Source: Dictyophora rubrovolvata
Taxonomy: Eukaryota > Basidiomycota > Agaricomycetes > Phallales > Phallaceae
Length of the DNA: 64,000 bases
Assembly: GCA_029959195.1 (NCBI GenBank)
Contig: CP114120.1
Location: 186,001-250,000, forward strand
Reading direction: 5' to 3'
Part shown: positions 23,958-37,092 of the stretch, piece after piece
How the letters are laid out: each line of letters begins with the position of its first letter
Numbering within the stretch: the stretch's first letter is position 1
Program-made: the position numbers and the translations under genes
The notes under the pieces: model-generated
The model's input: the letters and a program-made list of their open reading frames with translations, nothing else
Told to the model about the DNA's origin: nothing
Databases searched by the model: none

Positions 23958-24806
23958 TGTCGTGGCGCCGCTCGTGTTACGCGTTAGGGGCGTGACTATG
24001 ACAACCAATGTCACATAACCAAGATGGTGCATCCTTATTTTTGTCGAAGATTCAACAATTCTCGTCGACTTATATAACAATTCAAGCTAGATCGAAACGG
24101 AGACGTGAATCAGAACCAACTATCGAACTCGGAGCAAAACTCCAAACTAGCAGGGGTAATATTAGCAACCCACTATTAAGTAAATATACCCGATTGAGCT
24201 TGAGTTATACGACGTTTCATTTTTACATTTCAGAATGATCTCAAGCCACTATTGCGTTAACGTAGTACGTTATCCGTCTATACGGCGTTACTTTGGCAAA
24301 CACACTGGCACCTGTTTCTATGTCCTGTTCTCAAAAATGGTAGAACCGTAATGGAGGTATAATCATAGCCTTTGTGTCCTCTCGCCGCTACGTTTTCTAA
24401 CCATTTGATTTTGTTATGTAGCATGGTATATGAATATATAGATATATTCAAAAAGCGGCCAATGTGCGTAGTCTTTTTCAGCTGTCGAGGCTAATAATTT
24501 CAAGTGCTCAGCTTTTTTTACTTCAGGTCAAATTTGGGACGACATCGACAATTGGGATACCAATGTCCCGTTCGGCGCCCGCGTCCTTTGTCCAATTTGC
24601 ACTTAACTTGTGTAGCGTCGCGTCTAAGGACGGTCGTCAACTTGGGCTACGGACACGCCAGTCCATTATCACTGACAGTGGGCAAAACTTTTGAAACATA
24701 TTTAAACAGTTGGTGGACTCCCCCTTCTCTTAACACTCATCTAACACTCATCCTTCAATTTTTCAAAATTTTCAATCGTACTACTTACATTAACCCATTA
24801 CCTGCT

Positions 24807-27468
24807 ATGTCTTCTTCCACAGTCGCGTATTCCGACAGCTCAATTCCATCTGATGACATGCTGGTGAGTTTTGTTTTTACTTACCAGCCATAAACGCGCC
24901 TAATCACTTATGACGCACCCAGACCTCCCCGCGTTTAAACGCGTCCGGTCCGTACGGTAGTGATGCCGATGCAATCGGGGAAGAAGTATCCGAGAATGAG
25001 TACTGGACTGAAGCAGAGGTATGTATATTCGTTTATGCAATGTGAGGAACCCCCAGTTATTGACGCGTTTTGCATTAGTACAATGCTGCGATGGCTCAGC
25101 AACTCGGTCCCACAGGAGCCCCTCAGGCCGGACAAGGCTCACAAGTTCGTTTTTCACATTTCCAATTCCCAGCGAACCTTCAAATGATATTTTGAACATA
25201 GTTAAACCACGCTTCCAAGCAGGCTGTCTCGGTTTCAACTGTTTCTAAAGCGTCGGATGCAAACCCGCTTCCGGACAAGTCGAGCGAAAGAAACAAGGCT
25301 CTTGTCAAACTTGGATCTAAAAAGGGTGCCTTTAGAGGCCTGGACAATAATACCCTTCCTGGAGTCGCAAATGTTACTTCCGGCGATGAAGATTCTTCAG
25401 ATTTATTGGGCAACGATGGCGCCCCGGTTGAGTCGATGAATGGTCCAGAACAACACGGCAGTTCCGACGATATGCAAACTGACACAACGAACGGTTCCAA
25501 GAAAATTGGTTTAGGTGGTACCCGAGCTGCAGCCAAGTCCACAACTGTTGTACGGCCATACGAGTTCGATGGCGATCAAGTGCTGCCGGTCGAGCTTGAG
25601 CCAGGCGAAGTCACAGGAAGTCGAAAGTCCAAAAGCACCCAGCCCAAACTCGGAGAATTAGATGTATCACCCTTTTACCTCTCTATGCCTGAATCTTCTC
25701 GTAGTCTGGTCATCGACGGCTTCATACAGATTTACCTATCCTCACGGGGGACAGAACGAAAGCATGTATGTGAACACGGATTTTTTGGCGCATACACTGC
25801 ACGTCCTGACAATCTTGTTTTTCAGATACATACTCGTCTAGCAGAGTGCCAGAAAAAACTTGTATGTGCTAACGCAGATATCATATTGTTTTTTTTCCTG
25901 ATCGACTGACTGTCTTTAGAATATCAAGGTGGCACCTGTTGCTGATGTTGAGCCTTCCCTTCCACCTGTAACGGCAAAGACGGGAAGTTCCGGTACCGCT
26001 GCCAGTGACTTGTCGTCTCCTGCACGTCCAGCAGGATTGAGACAAAAGGGCCCTGAATCTCAGATGGTATGTTCTTTCTTTTTAAGATCTTTCCGACCAT
26101 GTTGTTCTATACATTTATAGCACCAGCCTGCCAGAACCTCTGCTCAGGCATTGATGTCTACGCAGCAGTCTCTCCCTCGCACATCAAAATATGGAAAGGG
26201 TGTGGTATGTTATTGCATATTAATATATAAATGGCGTGGTGGAGAACTTGAATTATGTTTTTAGTCGGCTCATAATGGATTCAGGCCTGGTGGTGTTCGG
26301 TCGTCCCGTCCAACCTCCTACGTCAACATGAGAAATGTTTCTCAAGGTTGCACTAATCCTCACGAATGTTTTCAGGAAAACGACGAGAACACCAATGTAA
26401 TCACCTCAGCGCCCGAACAGCATCTGTATCAGGCGGCCGCCCGGATGGACGTGAAGGATCCATTGGATTTGGTATGTTGCGCATTCTCTTGCTTATTTTA
26501 CTATACATGGTGTTGAATAAATGTACCAGTCCTCAGATTTTGAAGAGTTTGAACCAGAAGGGTCATCGGAATATGTTCCCGACTTAAACCAATCACAACA
26601 GTGGCACGCTCCCGCAGCGTCGAAGTATAACGAACCTTCTTCGGATAATCAAGTTGTTTATTTTTATTCCCTTTTTTGAACCAATACTGACTTTGTCATG
26701 TTTATCTAGTCTCACACGCCTGCGTACTGTTCCAACTCCGGGCCTCAGACAACATCTGCTGTAACTCAATTTACACAAGGGAGCTCTCGAGACGGTCTCC
26801 AACCGTCAACCCACCCTACCCCATCCTCTCGCCCGCCGCCGCCATTCTGGAACAACCTTCGTAACACTCCAAAGCGGCCACATGATCTCGGATGGGAAAC
26901 CGGGCGGTCACCACTTCGTCGACGGGTGGTTTCTTCTCCCGGTTACATCGATTCCTCGTGTCGTTCATCATCGATTCCAACGTCGTCAGATCGTTCTTCT
27001 TCTCCATTGGCTTCTCCAGCTTCATTAGATCGTTCTTCCTCCCCCCCGACATGGTTCCCAAAAGCACTCCCACCCGAAAGCAACGACGCGGTGGTGGATA
27101 TGTATTTCAAGCCCCATCTCACCGGGGACGAGTGCGGCAGCTGGGCCTGTATCTACCAGTGCCCCAATACTGGTATCACTTGTAAAAGAGTCATAAGTGG
27201 TCAGGATAGGCGCAACCGATTTCGCCACCTTGCTACACACGCGCAAAGCGAGGAAGCTTGCATTGAGGAAGGTGTTCTTGACGTGGAGAAGGCGTTGGTT
27301 TTCACTCAGCTAAAAAGGGTGCCTGTTACGTGCTTCTTGCCTGGTTGTGACTTCATCAAGGAAGTATGGCGGACGGATAAAGCCCGTGAAGACCATGAGA
27401 GGGAGGCTCATCCCGACCTATATGAGAAGAGGAAGCAAAACAAGAAAAAAAAGACAAAAAGAGCGTAG
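24807..27468 (+). CDS. ten-exon protein with C-terminal zinc-finger-like pair
   Basis: Exons: 24807-24863, 24923-25018, 25079-25144, 25202-25765, 25826-25861, 25920-26066, 26121-26204, 26265-26471, 26530-26652, 26710-27468. Every intron is phase 0. The product is about 712 residues. The first 560 are hydrophilic and Ser/Pro/Gln-rich, with no known fold, and probably disordered. The C-terminus holds two Cys/His modules. The first is CGSWACIYQCPNTGITC ending RHLATHA; the second is VTCFLPGCDF ending EDHEREAHPD. Each has a Cys pair and a His pair as in C2H2 zinc fingers, with a long inter-pair loop in the first. A Lys-rich tail (KRKQNKKKKTKRA) looks like a nuclear signal. I infer a DNA- or RNA-binding nuclear protein; the family is not recognised. 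Confidence 0.68.
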
Positions 27469-28578
27469 GTGACGGATGTGAAGGAATGTGGGGGAGATAA
27501 GAACGGCTATGCACTCTTATGTATCTAGTATGCCTTATGACTTGTGGAATATGTGTATTATGACATTTTGATTACCTCGTGAGATTTGAGTCGAACAATC
27601 GTGCTGAATCGCAGGGGTCAAAAATAGGGAGATGAAGCGTGAATCAATGTCCCCCATTGTTAGATGATACAAAGGAAGAAGGGGAAGTGCGAACCATACG
27701 GACGACAAAGGGATGTTTTTCTGTTATGTAATTATTATTCCACGTCTAAGTAAGTTATAGAAAGAGACTGATTTGCTTAAATGGTATTTAGGAACGTTAT
27801 ACTAAGGAAAGTAATGGGTTTAGAACAAGACAAGCTACGTGAACTCTTAGACATGACATGTAAAGTAGCGGGTATCCTGCCTGCCATACATATGGGGTTT
27901 CCGGATTGTAAAATCGTTAAAAAAAGTCGTTGGCGATGTAACTCTATTGGTTAACGGGATAACGTCAGTTCTATAATTATAACTGACAGGAAAACGTACC
28001 CCGACAAAACGTTCACGTAGATCACTACGATAAGAGTCTATTAGAGCAGGCGTAGTACGCCAACCTATTTCAGAATCCCAGACCCAGCGAGTCATAGAAT
28101 CGTCATCTACAATGCTGCTGGGACTGTAAGAGTACTATTGGGTTGAACAGAACTGGCAAGGCTGTTTCGCGCAAAAAGTGGTTAACCGACGCTAAAGGGA
28201 TAACGCCAAAAGTATAGGCAACAAGTCGTATTATATGCAGTCAAACGTCGCTTGGAAGTGGCTTCAAGCAACTTTGACTCTATATTGGCGACTGAATTGT
28301 CGAGCTGGGGAATTGCTCAATGTCGGGGAAAGTAAATTATGTAGACCGGCTGTCAACTGGCTGTGCCGGACCTGCGCGTCAATTGTGTTACGACGCGTTA
28401 CTAGAGGCGTGACACACGTGACGCGCGTGATGCATGATGCGTGACAGTATCACGGCGGTCGATGCCGATCTCGACTTTGTTTCGTAGCCTCGTTTTATGG
28501 CCATGTTATACATCTAAAGAAAGATCTTTCATTGATTGATCTCCAATATTTTAGATCTCTCACAAACGACAAACGAAG
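27469..28578. other. intergenic, no gene seen
   Basis: This is the 3' flank of the zinc-finger-like gene and the promoter of the kinase-like gene. Minus-strand frame 27847-28095 and plus-strand frame 28235-28444 have no motif. CGCGTGACNCATG-like repeats (GTGACGCGTGATGCATGATGCGTGAC, in parts) occur near 28410-28450. Confidence 0.45.
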
Positions 28579-30631
28579 ATGTCCGATCAAAGTCTCAACG
28601 ACAGAAAAGATGCCAAATCGCAACGCGGATTTGAAGCCAATCTTCGCGGAAAACTAAGCAGAGGTTTTGGATTTACTTCGAGCAAGAGCAGTCCTTCAAA
28701 GCCAGACACAAGTTCTGGTCCTCCTACGCTCAATGTCGTCCAGCACGAAGGCGTCGTGGGCGAAGCAGGTACGGTAGATTCATCTCACCATCGCTTAACT
28801 TTTAACTGATGTCCCTCTTTCTGACCAAATTTCAGCAGAGGAGATTTCTGAAATACAGCCAGAACAACCGGAACTCATCGATATCATGGATGTGAACATG
28901 GACCAAAAGGAGTCTTCCAGGCAATCGTGGCGTAACCTTTTATCCAAGGTTGTTGATGCTGAATTGGATATGGGAGTAAATCCCAACGAAGATCCGGATG
29001 ATTATGAAGGGGACTCTGCTGATGAGGACGGATATCACGATTGGACGGCCATTCCAGTCAAGCAGAATATGGTGGCGATAAATTTGCATGGTAGCGACCC
29101 CCAATGGCTGAAGGATAATCATGTCCTACCGGATGGTATTCGCAGTCCAGAAGGATACTTGTGGGGAAGAAAACCTTCGGAGATGTTTTGGTTTGAGTAT
29201 GTTCTTCTTGTCAGCTGCCCTTTCTTCCTTGCTTTAACAACTACACTTTCTAGAATTCTCCCAGGTTACAAGAAGCTGGGTACACTAAGCCAGCAATACG
29301 CTCTTGACAATAAAGTCGTCAAAGTATACCAAGTTGACGAAAACGGCAAAGCAGAGTCCAAACCTTCTTTAATAGGAACCTGCGATGATCCTTATTTCCT
29401 GAGACTTTGTTGTGGAGAACCCGCACCAATTCGTGAGCCCCCGTACAACATCCACCCTCTGATGCCGGAACTTCGAGGTCCCGAAATATTGGACACGTAC
29501 ATTCCTCCTTCCGACCTGCTGCCTTGGCTTTATGTATATGACCAAGACGACTTGACTGTCCCCCGCTATCCCATTCCCAGTCGCACCAAAACCGACTGGC
29601 TCGCACCCAATCATCCCCTTCTCCCAATTCCAGTTGGCGTCAAACCACTAAAATATCGCCTTGTTGATCCTACCGGCAGAAACCTGATAGACGACGATCC
29701 ACCCATTGACCCGGAAGCAAATCATGCCACACTTATTTTATCCAAAAGAAGAGTAATAAGCGGAGGTTTTAGGAATCATGTATACGAAGGGCAGATATCT
29801 CTGCCAAATCCAAAGTATCCATCAAGACTCCGCGTCGTTGCTAAACTGAATAGAGGTGTGCACTCACTCAAGCATATCGAAGGAGAGGCAATGATGTATT
29901 CTCTTTTCCCGGATACCTTTACAAGAGAGCATAACGGGGTACAATTGGTCGAACCTTCCCATTTTGCGAGACCTTTAACGCGAGTTGTTCCTGCTTTTTA
30001 TGGCTACTATAAGCATGTTCCCGAAGAAAATGCAGCTGGAAGTTCGAATTCTGAAGAAACGCCGCAAGACGCTCAAAACCCTCAAAACTCCGAGCAGTTT
30101 ACAAATCCGGAAAGCTCGGAAGATGATATCGTAATTGAAAGAAACTCTCCTCCCGAGGCAGCTCGCTCTTCAATTCTCTTAACAGAATATTGTGGTTCGC
30201 TCATCAATCCACACACTGAGGAGCTTACTCAATATCAAAAGTTCGTTGAGACATACATGTCGACCTTTCGAATTGTTTAACTAAATATCCTCCTTGTTTC
30301 CACAATTTATAGACTCGAGATAATTTCTTTATTGGACCGCCTTCACAAAGCTGGGTTCATTTACGGTAAATCAACGGACGAATCATTCGAAATTTTGAAA
30401 CAACCAGGACCACATAAACGAACGGAGCCGCTTTGTCGAACTCCAAGGTGGGCTCGAACGCCTGAACGGCCTTCGATGCGTTTGGTTGGTCTCGGAACGG
30501 TGAGATGGTTTGGGATGCGCTCTGAGAAAAAACAGATTGAGAAAGAGCTGGGTTATTCAATGTCGCTAGATCAGTATATGAGGCATGAAAGGCAAGAACT
30601 GGGGAAGTATCTTAAATTGAGGCTTGTTTGA
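28579..30631 (+). CDS. kinase-fold-like protein, probably catalytically inactive
   Basis: Four exons: 28579-28768, 28836-29196, 29254-30240, 30313-30631. The C-terminal 250 residues resemble the basidiomycete protein-kinase-like family. They show GGFRNHVYEGQISLP (glycine-rich-loop position), RVVAKLN (the Lys strand), EGEAMMYSLFP (helix C), LTEYCGSLI (hinge) and LLDRLHKAGFIYG (catalytic-loop position). In working kinases of this group the last segment is followed by an HGD- or N-bearing loop and DFG/DFE. Here the sequence reads KSTDESFEILKQPGP and later RLVGLGT, so the catalytic and metal-binding Asp residues are missing. The first 300 residues are acidic and unassigned. I infer a pseudokinase or scaffold. 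Start: first ATG, with a Ser/Lys-rich leader. Confidence 0.65.
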
Positions 30632-32051
30632 AATGTTTTTTCTTTGGTGTTGTACATAAGAGATGGTGTTATTGCAATAGAGAAGTTGTATGCATGTTGT
30701 TGCATTGAAGTGCGGTTGGGGAGATTATCTCCGCATTCCGCAAAAAACTCGAATATAGTAAATTGAAGAAAATATTCAAATTGTTAGCGAGAATATCGAC
30801 ATGTATTTGGATAAGCGAAAGAATATCTTTCACTGGCAGATGGTAACAAATAACACCCATCCTCCCTGATGAGGGTTAAAACGCTCGCAATGCCAATTGG
30901 AGCTTAAGGAGGTTACTTCTGTATGTTCCTGCGACTTCGCCTCGACGCCAGTAAAGATCCGAGTACATATTTAGATGAGGGCGCGATCTCCTGGGAACCC
31001 TAATATTGGAAAGGAAACCGGACATTGGTACCCTGCAGCGTCGATTAGGTTTCTAGGGTTTGGTTTCGATAGTTGAAGGCACAACCCATATAACTTATCC
31101 ATGTATTAGGCTTTCCGGAGCTTTTTTTCCAACCTGCGGAATAAAGTAAGAGTTGTTGTTACGGTGCAGATATTTTTACAGGGAGAGAACCTTCACGCCA
31201 CACTCAGGGGCAGCTGCAAGGGGTTCGGGAGTATAAGGCCGTTTTGGACTGCATACATACATGAATATCTTTTTTCGTAGATGTTTCAAAAAAAATCATA
31301 AGATAAAACACGAACAAATCGATATTTTATTCACTGAAGTAATAGCGACAAGCTCCCCTGGTATTACTTCTCTATTCTAATCGGATTTGATGGAACTTGG
31401 AAGCTCAGGCCCCCCGTTCATAAGTGTGACAGCCTATAATGTTTTGAAATGGAAGGAGCTTCGAAAAGTTCTCACCTGCTCGCGAGGGATCTAGATAAAA
31501 GAGTAGGCATTGAGAGAATGCCAGTCCTGAATCATTGAGTGGTAAAGTTCAACTTCGGAATCCGAGGTTCAGCTTCATACGAAGTAACAACAACAGGGAA
31601 CCCGGCGGTCCCGACCTTTGCATCCGCATTCTTCCAATTACCAGGAAATAAGATCTTGTGTTAAAACCATTCAAAACAAAAATTTCCGGGTTCAGTTTAC
31701 TGCTGGCTCTATTCGCTAAATCTTACACGTGAAAATGTCAATAACATGATCAAATGAGGTTTAGTCATTCGTTGCTTACTTTGGAAAGAACGTCCGAGGC
31801 TGTGTTCTCCTGACCGCATAGATCGTTCCTAAATGAATACGTAAACCTACCAAATGGATTGGAATAAAGTCGAGCATTCTGACAAAACATACAGTTAGAA
31901 TCCAATGAACTAGTAACAGGATAAATACTATGACGAACGTCCAATGCAATGCTCGGGGGAAGGTGGCCGATGTGTGACATCTGTGACCCGCGTGGCGCCG
32001 CCTGTCCCTCTTGACTTTTCTTTCTCTCAGGCTTCTTGCTGTCCATCAATC
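30632..32051. other. intergenic, no gene seen
   Basis: A/T-rich sequence with only short frames on either strand (for example 30669-30860 and 31765-32049, minus). It contains the 3' flank of the kinase-like gene and the promoter of the membrane-protein gene. A CT-rich patch lies directly before the start at 32052. Confidence 0.45.
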
Positions 32052-33399
32052 ATGTCTAATTCAACTGGAGCATCAGCTGGAGCACCAGCTTCAATTGACC
32101 CAGCGTCATTGTTACCCCCTTACTTGAATCTTCCCCCGCACTTGTCGGCACACAAGTATTTTTTCGTGTGTACGCTCACAGTCGCTGCGTGGGATACGCT
32201 TGTGCTGAGTCCAAGGACGTACCGTCTTTTCCGTACCAAAGAATGGCCTCTCTTAAAATGGGCGTTCTTTTTTATTCGTGTTTTAATGCCTATTGAATTT
32301 ATCATTGTCGGTATGTTTTTGAACTGTTTCATTGTGTTTTTGCGTAGAATTGACTGGTGTCCTTTTGGTTTGCAGGGGTCGCCTTTTTTGATATCCATTG
32401 GACCAGAGAAATGTGCCAACATTTCTTCCTATTCGAACCTATCATGACAGCAGTTCTCCTCTCAGTCTGTTCTGCAGTTCATCTCGTTCGTATCCGTGCC
32501 ATCTACGATAAAGGCAATGAAGTCACCGCAGTTCTCGGCGTGCTCTTAGCAGTTCAAGTAGTAATGATGGCCATCGCATGTGGATTCTTCCATGGTTAGT
32601 CAGTCTCTTTATATCTTTCCTAATGACATTCACATCTAACCTTTTTACTTCCCGAAGTCGTCCCCGTTGATGATCCATCTCAAGGCTGTATCGCTGGTCC
32701 AAAGCACAACTGGGTCGGCATCTACTGGGTTGGAGCCACCCTCTTTTTCACCACTACCTTCGCTTTAGCTCTCGTCCGCTCCTTCCAATCCCGCGCTCAA
32801 AAACCTCTCGGTCTGTGGAAATTGATGCTTCGTGATGGTCTCAACCTGTACGGCGCCATCTGGATCGTCAACATGGTTAACATGCTTTTCTGGTTCATTA
32901 TTAAACCAGACGGACCTGAGGACCCTATTCGCACTATTATCACTTCCATGGCCGCTGTTTTGACTATGACTATGACTATGAGAATCATTCTCTCCGTTAG
33001 AGGGAGTCTTGTCAATGGTGGTTCCTTCGCCGGATCTTCGTAAGCAGTTCACACATATCATGAAACTAAACTTTTTCATTCCATCTGATTCCACATAGAT
33101 CCACCCAATCCAGCAACGGTACCTTCCGCTCAGGGCAGAGCCAAGGTCGCAGCGCCATCGCCAATACTACACACGGTCAGGGCCAAGTCTTTTCAATCAA
33201 TCCCGCCACGAGCCAGATCCGCCAGGGGTATGGCGAGGAGATACGTTCCAAACCTCAGTGGGACCAAATCGTCGATGACAAGGACCATAGGTCAAGTCTT
33301 ACGGGTTCTCAAGGAAACAGTGATATCAAGCCGGAAAGAAGCTTAGTACGCGAAGATAGCGTTGGTGTTAAGGTTACCGTTGAACGGGACTTCGAGTAA
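32052..33399 (+). CDS. integral membrane protein of a DUF6533-like basidiomycete family
   Basis: Four exons (about 32052-32310, 32376-32594, 32658-33042, 33098-33399). Hydrophobic spans: FFVCTLTVAAWDTLVL, WAFFFIRVLMPIEFIIV, FLFEPIMTAVLLSVCSAVHL, TAVLGVLLAVQVVMMAIAC, GIYWVGATLFFTTTFALALV, IWIVNMVNMLFWFII and a final TMTMTMRIIL. That is about seven spans. The motif AAWDTLVLSPRTYRLF sits where DUF6533 proteins carry their conserved WD...E/R...W block. The C-terminal 100 residues are hydrophilic (Gln/Ser/Asp). Function is unknown; such proteins are highly expanded in mushrooms. Of the relatives in this window it is the best preserved. Confidence 0.65.
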
Positions 33400-34417
33400 A
33401 AGATGGATGGCGTTCTGGGTTCCGTTTATTAAACAATGGTCGTGAATTGTATTACATATATTTCTTTTCTCGCTCGTTTCTGGAAGAGTATACATATGAG
33501 TGAGTGTATTCTTCTTTTTTTGTCTTGGATTCCACACTGCCTTTAACTAGTAAGAGGGCATACTTTAGACTGACATATTTCAGTTAGTAGTACATACCCA
33601 TCTTGTAAAAACTAGATGCGAGTCATAACCTACACTCGTTTCTTCATTTTGTTTACCATCGGTTATATATACTCTTTTCTCTCGCTAGTGACAAGAGTGA
33701 CCAACTCTCCAACTTTCGCTTCCTGTCTGACACACCCCTCGCGCAAATACAATTACCAGATACTTTTTTAGGAACAAGTGAATACTAAATAGTAAGTTTG
33801 GTACGTACCATGTGTTTGTTATTGCTAATAATAGGCACTAAAGCTTTATCTAGCACGTTCTTGAAGGCTCCATTTCGAATAACTCGAAGACTAGAAGAAA
33901 TTATTGACGTCCTCTCTCAACAAAACCCCAGATTAGGCTACTGGAAAGAATATTGTATTTCAATTTTTCGGTTAAATCTGACAATTTGTCAATTCATTAT
34001 TATTTCGGGGTCCGTCCGACGGTGGATATACAGTTTCTGGAGCCCTCATGTTACATGACAAACAATTGATTCATTTGATGAAGTTCAACGCCGCTTGTAA
34101 CCTCTACACAAGGGAAAATACTCGTACCATGGACACGCCCCGAATAAAGGCACACGTGAGTGGGATAGGGAGCATGGGCGTGGGTGCGGTTCTAGTTTTG
34201 GCAGTTGTCCAAACTTCTTTTAAATCATAATACTTGCGGTGCGATGCGAAGCCTTTTAAGGAAGCACTTGCTTTCAAATAATCAGAAATAAGCTTTTTCC
34301 ACGGGTTAATCGAGAACCAATCAATTGCAACCCAAGCGATTGGTATATAAATACATGCATCATCAGACGACGTATCTGATAACACAGACATTTTCCCTTT
34401 TTTCAAGGGCTCTGAAG
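33400..34417. other. intergenic, TATA box before the P450
   Basis: No gene recognised. Plus-strand frame 33798-34058 (KAPFRITRRLEEIIDVLSQ) is open but unassigned. The P450 promoter lies at the right end. Confidence 0.4.
34344..34353 (+). promoter_or_regulatory. TATA box of the P450 gene
   Basis: TATATAAATA lies 65 bases upstream of the start codon at 34418, the usual place for a fungal TATA element. Confidence 0.5.
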
Positions 34418-37092
34418 ATGTTTATACAGCTAACACCCGGCCTTTCCTATATCCTCCACACTCTGCCAGAGCCTATATTCATTGCTAGTGCAGTCCACGC
34501 CCTTCGGGCATTCGTATTCACTACCACTCGGATAACACCTTTAGCATGGAATTTCCTTTACGTCTTCACGTTTCCTATGATCAGGCTCATTCAGCACTTG
34601 ATAAAGCGACATTTGGAGCAACTGGAGATGAGGCGGTTGAGAGCACGCAATGTTCCTGCTGTCTATTCACAACTTCCCTTCGGAATAAGTATTTTGCGGG
34701 ATTCTGTGAGGACTTTTTTACATGGTCAATTGGGTAAGTTTCTTTGCTTCTATGGATAAGGTCGCAATCATCCTTACTCATTATACTTCAGGTGGAAGTT
34801 TCTGTTCATGGCACATACAGTACGGTTCAACTTACAGTTTCCGTATCTTGGGGGAATATAATGTATGTTTATTATTCAGTGCGGGCCATTGCTCAATAAT
34901 GATTTGGCGTGTAGATTTTCACTTGCGAACCTGATTATATCAAAGTTAGCCTATGAATGTCAAATTTTCTGAACTCAACTCACATAGCGTGTCTTTATTC
35001 TTGAATAGATTATGCTAACCACAGATTTTGACAACTTCGGAAAAGGACAACATCTTAAAGCTATTCTTGAATCAATGCTAGGAAATGGTGTATTCAATTC
35101 CGATGGAGAAATTTGGAAGTCAGAGATGATCCTCGTTCTTTCCGTTGAATCGGTTTCTCAAGTGGATTTTGTCATTGCAGATTTCACAGAGCTATTACTC
35201 GGCCTTTCTTCGCAAAAGACAGGGTGACCGATTTCGACATCTTCGAACGCCATAACAAAATTGTTATCGACAAACTAATTGAACGATTTGCTGGGAGCGA
35301 GGCAATAGATTTCCAGGTAAATTTTTCTTCCGAACCTGATCCTCAGATTCGTCGACGTTGATAACTGGATTTTAGGATCTAATGTCACGACTCACACTTG
35401 ACTGCGCTACCGAATTTTTATTCGGATCTTGCATTCACAGCCTAGCAGCACCCTTACCTTATGCTTACAGCGCTCTAAAAAACTCACGGACAACAGAACC
35501 ACACCCGAGCGAACGATTTTCAATGGCTGTTGCAGATGCTCAAGTTATGTCCACTTTAAGGACAAGATTTGGTAGTATATGGCCGCTAGCCGAGATTTTG
35601 AAAGACAACATTGCGAGACCCATGGCTGTGATATATGATTATATGAATCCAATTTTTCAAGAGGCCCTGAAAAAAAAGAATACGCAAAGTAATCATACAA
35701 AAAATAACGAGCCGGCGACGCTTTTGGACCATTTGGTGCAGGAAACCGACGGTAATATGATTTTTTTTGTTTTCGTGTGGTTGCTCATCGAATAGCGTTA
35801 GACATCAACATAATTCGAGAGGAAGTAATCAAGTACGTATGACATTTCTATAACTGGCTGTATTCATTATTTACTAACTGTACAATTCAAGTATCATGAT
35901 TGCTGGCCGGGATACAGTGAGTCCCCAAACTCTTGTCGATTCTATATAACCCATTGCCACTTTTTTTAAAAAATTTGGAGTAGACAATGAGCATGTTAAC
36001 CTTCCTCATATACGCCCTTTCTCAGAATCCCGAAGTTCTGAAAATTTTACGACAAGAAATTCTGACAATAATAGGCCCGAACCGTCGGCCTGATTATGAC
36101 GATATACGTAAATGCAGGTATTTACGGGCTGTAATCAACGGTTGGTTTTGTTTTCGTTTGTTACTCCTACATATCTGCTATCTTTACCAATCATGACCAC
36201 AGAAACACTTCGCTTGTACCCTCCTGTGTATGCCGATTCTTCCTCTCAGCTCGCGATAGTCCCTTACTAATTCATGTCTATTCACCCAGTCCTCTCAATA
36301 TCCGGTATGGAACCTAATCATCTTATGGACAATTTAGAATGCAGAGTAGGTGATTTCATGCAGGGCTTCCATCGGATCCATGACCTGGCCAGCAAAAGAT
36401 GGAGGTAAACCGTATTATATCCCCAAAGAGTGCCCGTATGTTCGTTTTGTTGAATTGGAATACGCACGTTAATCCCTATTAGATTCGTTTATTCCGTGTT
36501 TGTAATGCATCGGAGGAAGGATCTGTGGGGTCCAGATGGTATGTGTATGCATCGTAGTCAGTACGATCGACATGCTAAGTTTGAGTTACACAACAGCTCT
36601 TGAATATGATCCGAATCGGTTCTTAGATGAACGAGTTCACAAAGTATGATTTGCTTCGATAATTTCATGTATGAAACGAGATCCTTTGTTCTGTACAGTA
36701 TCTCACACCCAACCCGTTTATCTTTTTACCCTTCAATGCCGGTAAGAACGACATAACCATAACCACGAGATCAGTCCTAATGTTTTCTTCTAGGTCCACG
36801 TATCTGTCTAGGACAACAGGTAAATAACAAATATCTCAACTGAGAATTTCGGCGATGTTATTTTTTTGTTCAGTTCGCGTACAACGAGGCTTCATATGTC
36901 CTAGTAAGACTACTCCAAACATTCGACACGATTACATTGGATTCCGATGCACAACCACCTGATTCACGTCCTCCTCCAGATTGGAAAGAAACTCCCGAAA
37001 TCCATAAAGACGAAAAAGTATGGATGAAAGCTCATTTGACTTTGTATGCCTATAAGGGGCTATGGTTGAGAATGACGCAAGCAGCGTCGTAA
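34418..37092 (+). CDS. cytochrome P450, CYP63-like
   Basis: A heme monooxygenase; CYP63 members in white-rot fungi hydroxylate alkanes, fatty acids and aromatics. At least thirteen small exons join in phase. The N-terminal anchor includes LSYILHTLPEPIFIASAV. Then follow HIQYGSTYSFRILGEYN, DFDNFGKGQHLKAILESMLG, GVFNSDGEIWK joined to FHRAITRPFFAKDRVTDFD, and RLTLDCATEFLFG. The oxygen-binding I-helix is AGRDTTMSM (about 35902-35916 and the next exon). The K-helix is ETLRLYPPVP (ExxR, about 36203). MHRRKDLWGPDA and the FLDER region follow. The heme loop is FNAG plus PRICLGQQFAYNEA, split by an intron at about 36740-36793. All catalytic landmarks are intact and no break was seen, so the enzyme should be functional. 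Anchored in the ER by its N-terminus. Confidence 0.85.

Noticed and set aside
15907-37092. Secondary-metabolite gene cluster built on peroxidases, P450 and reductase
   Set aside because: The genes are more than 10 kb apart with unrelated genes between, and no synthase, terpene cyclase, transporter or pathway regulator is seen.
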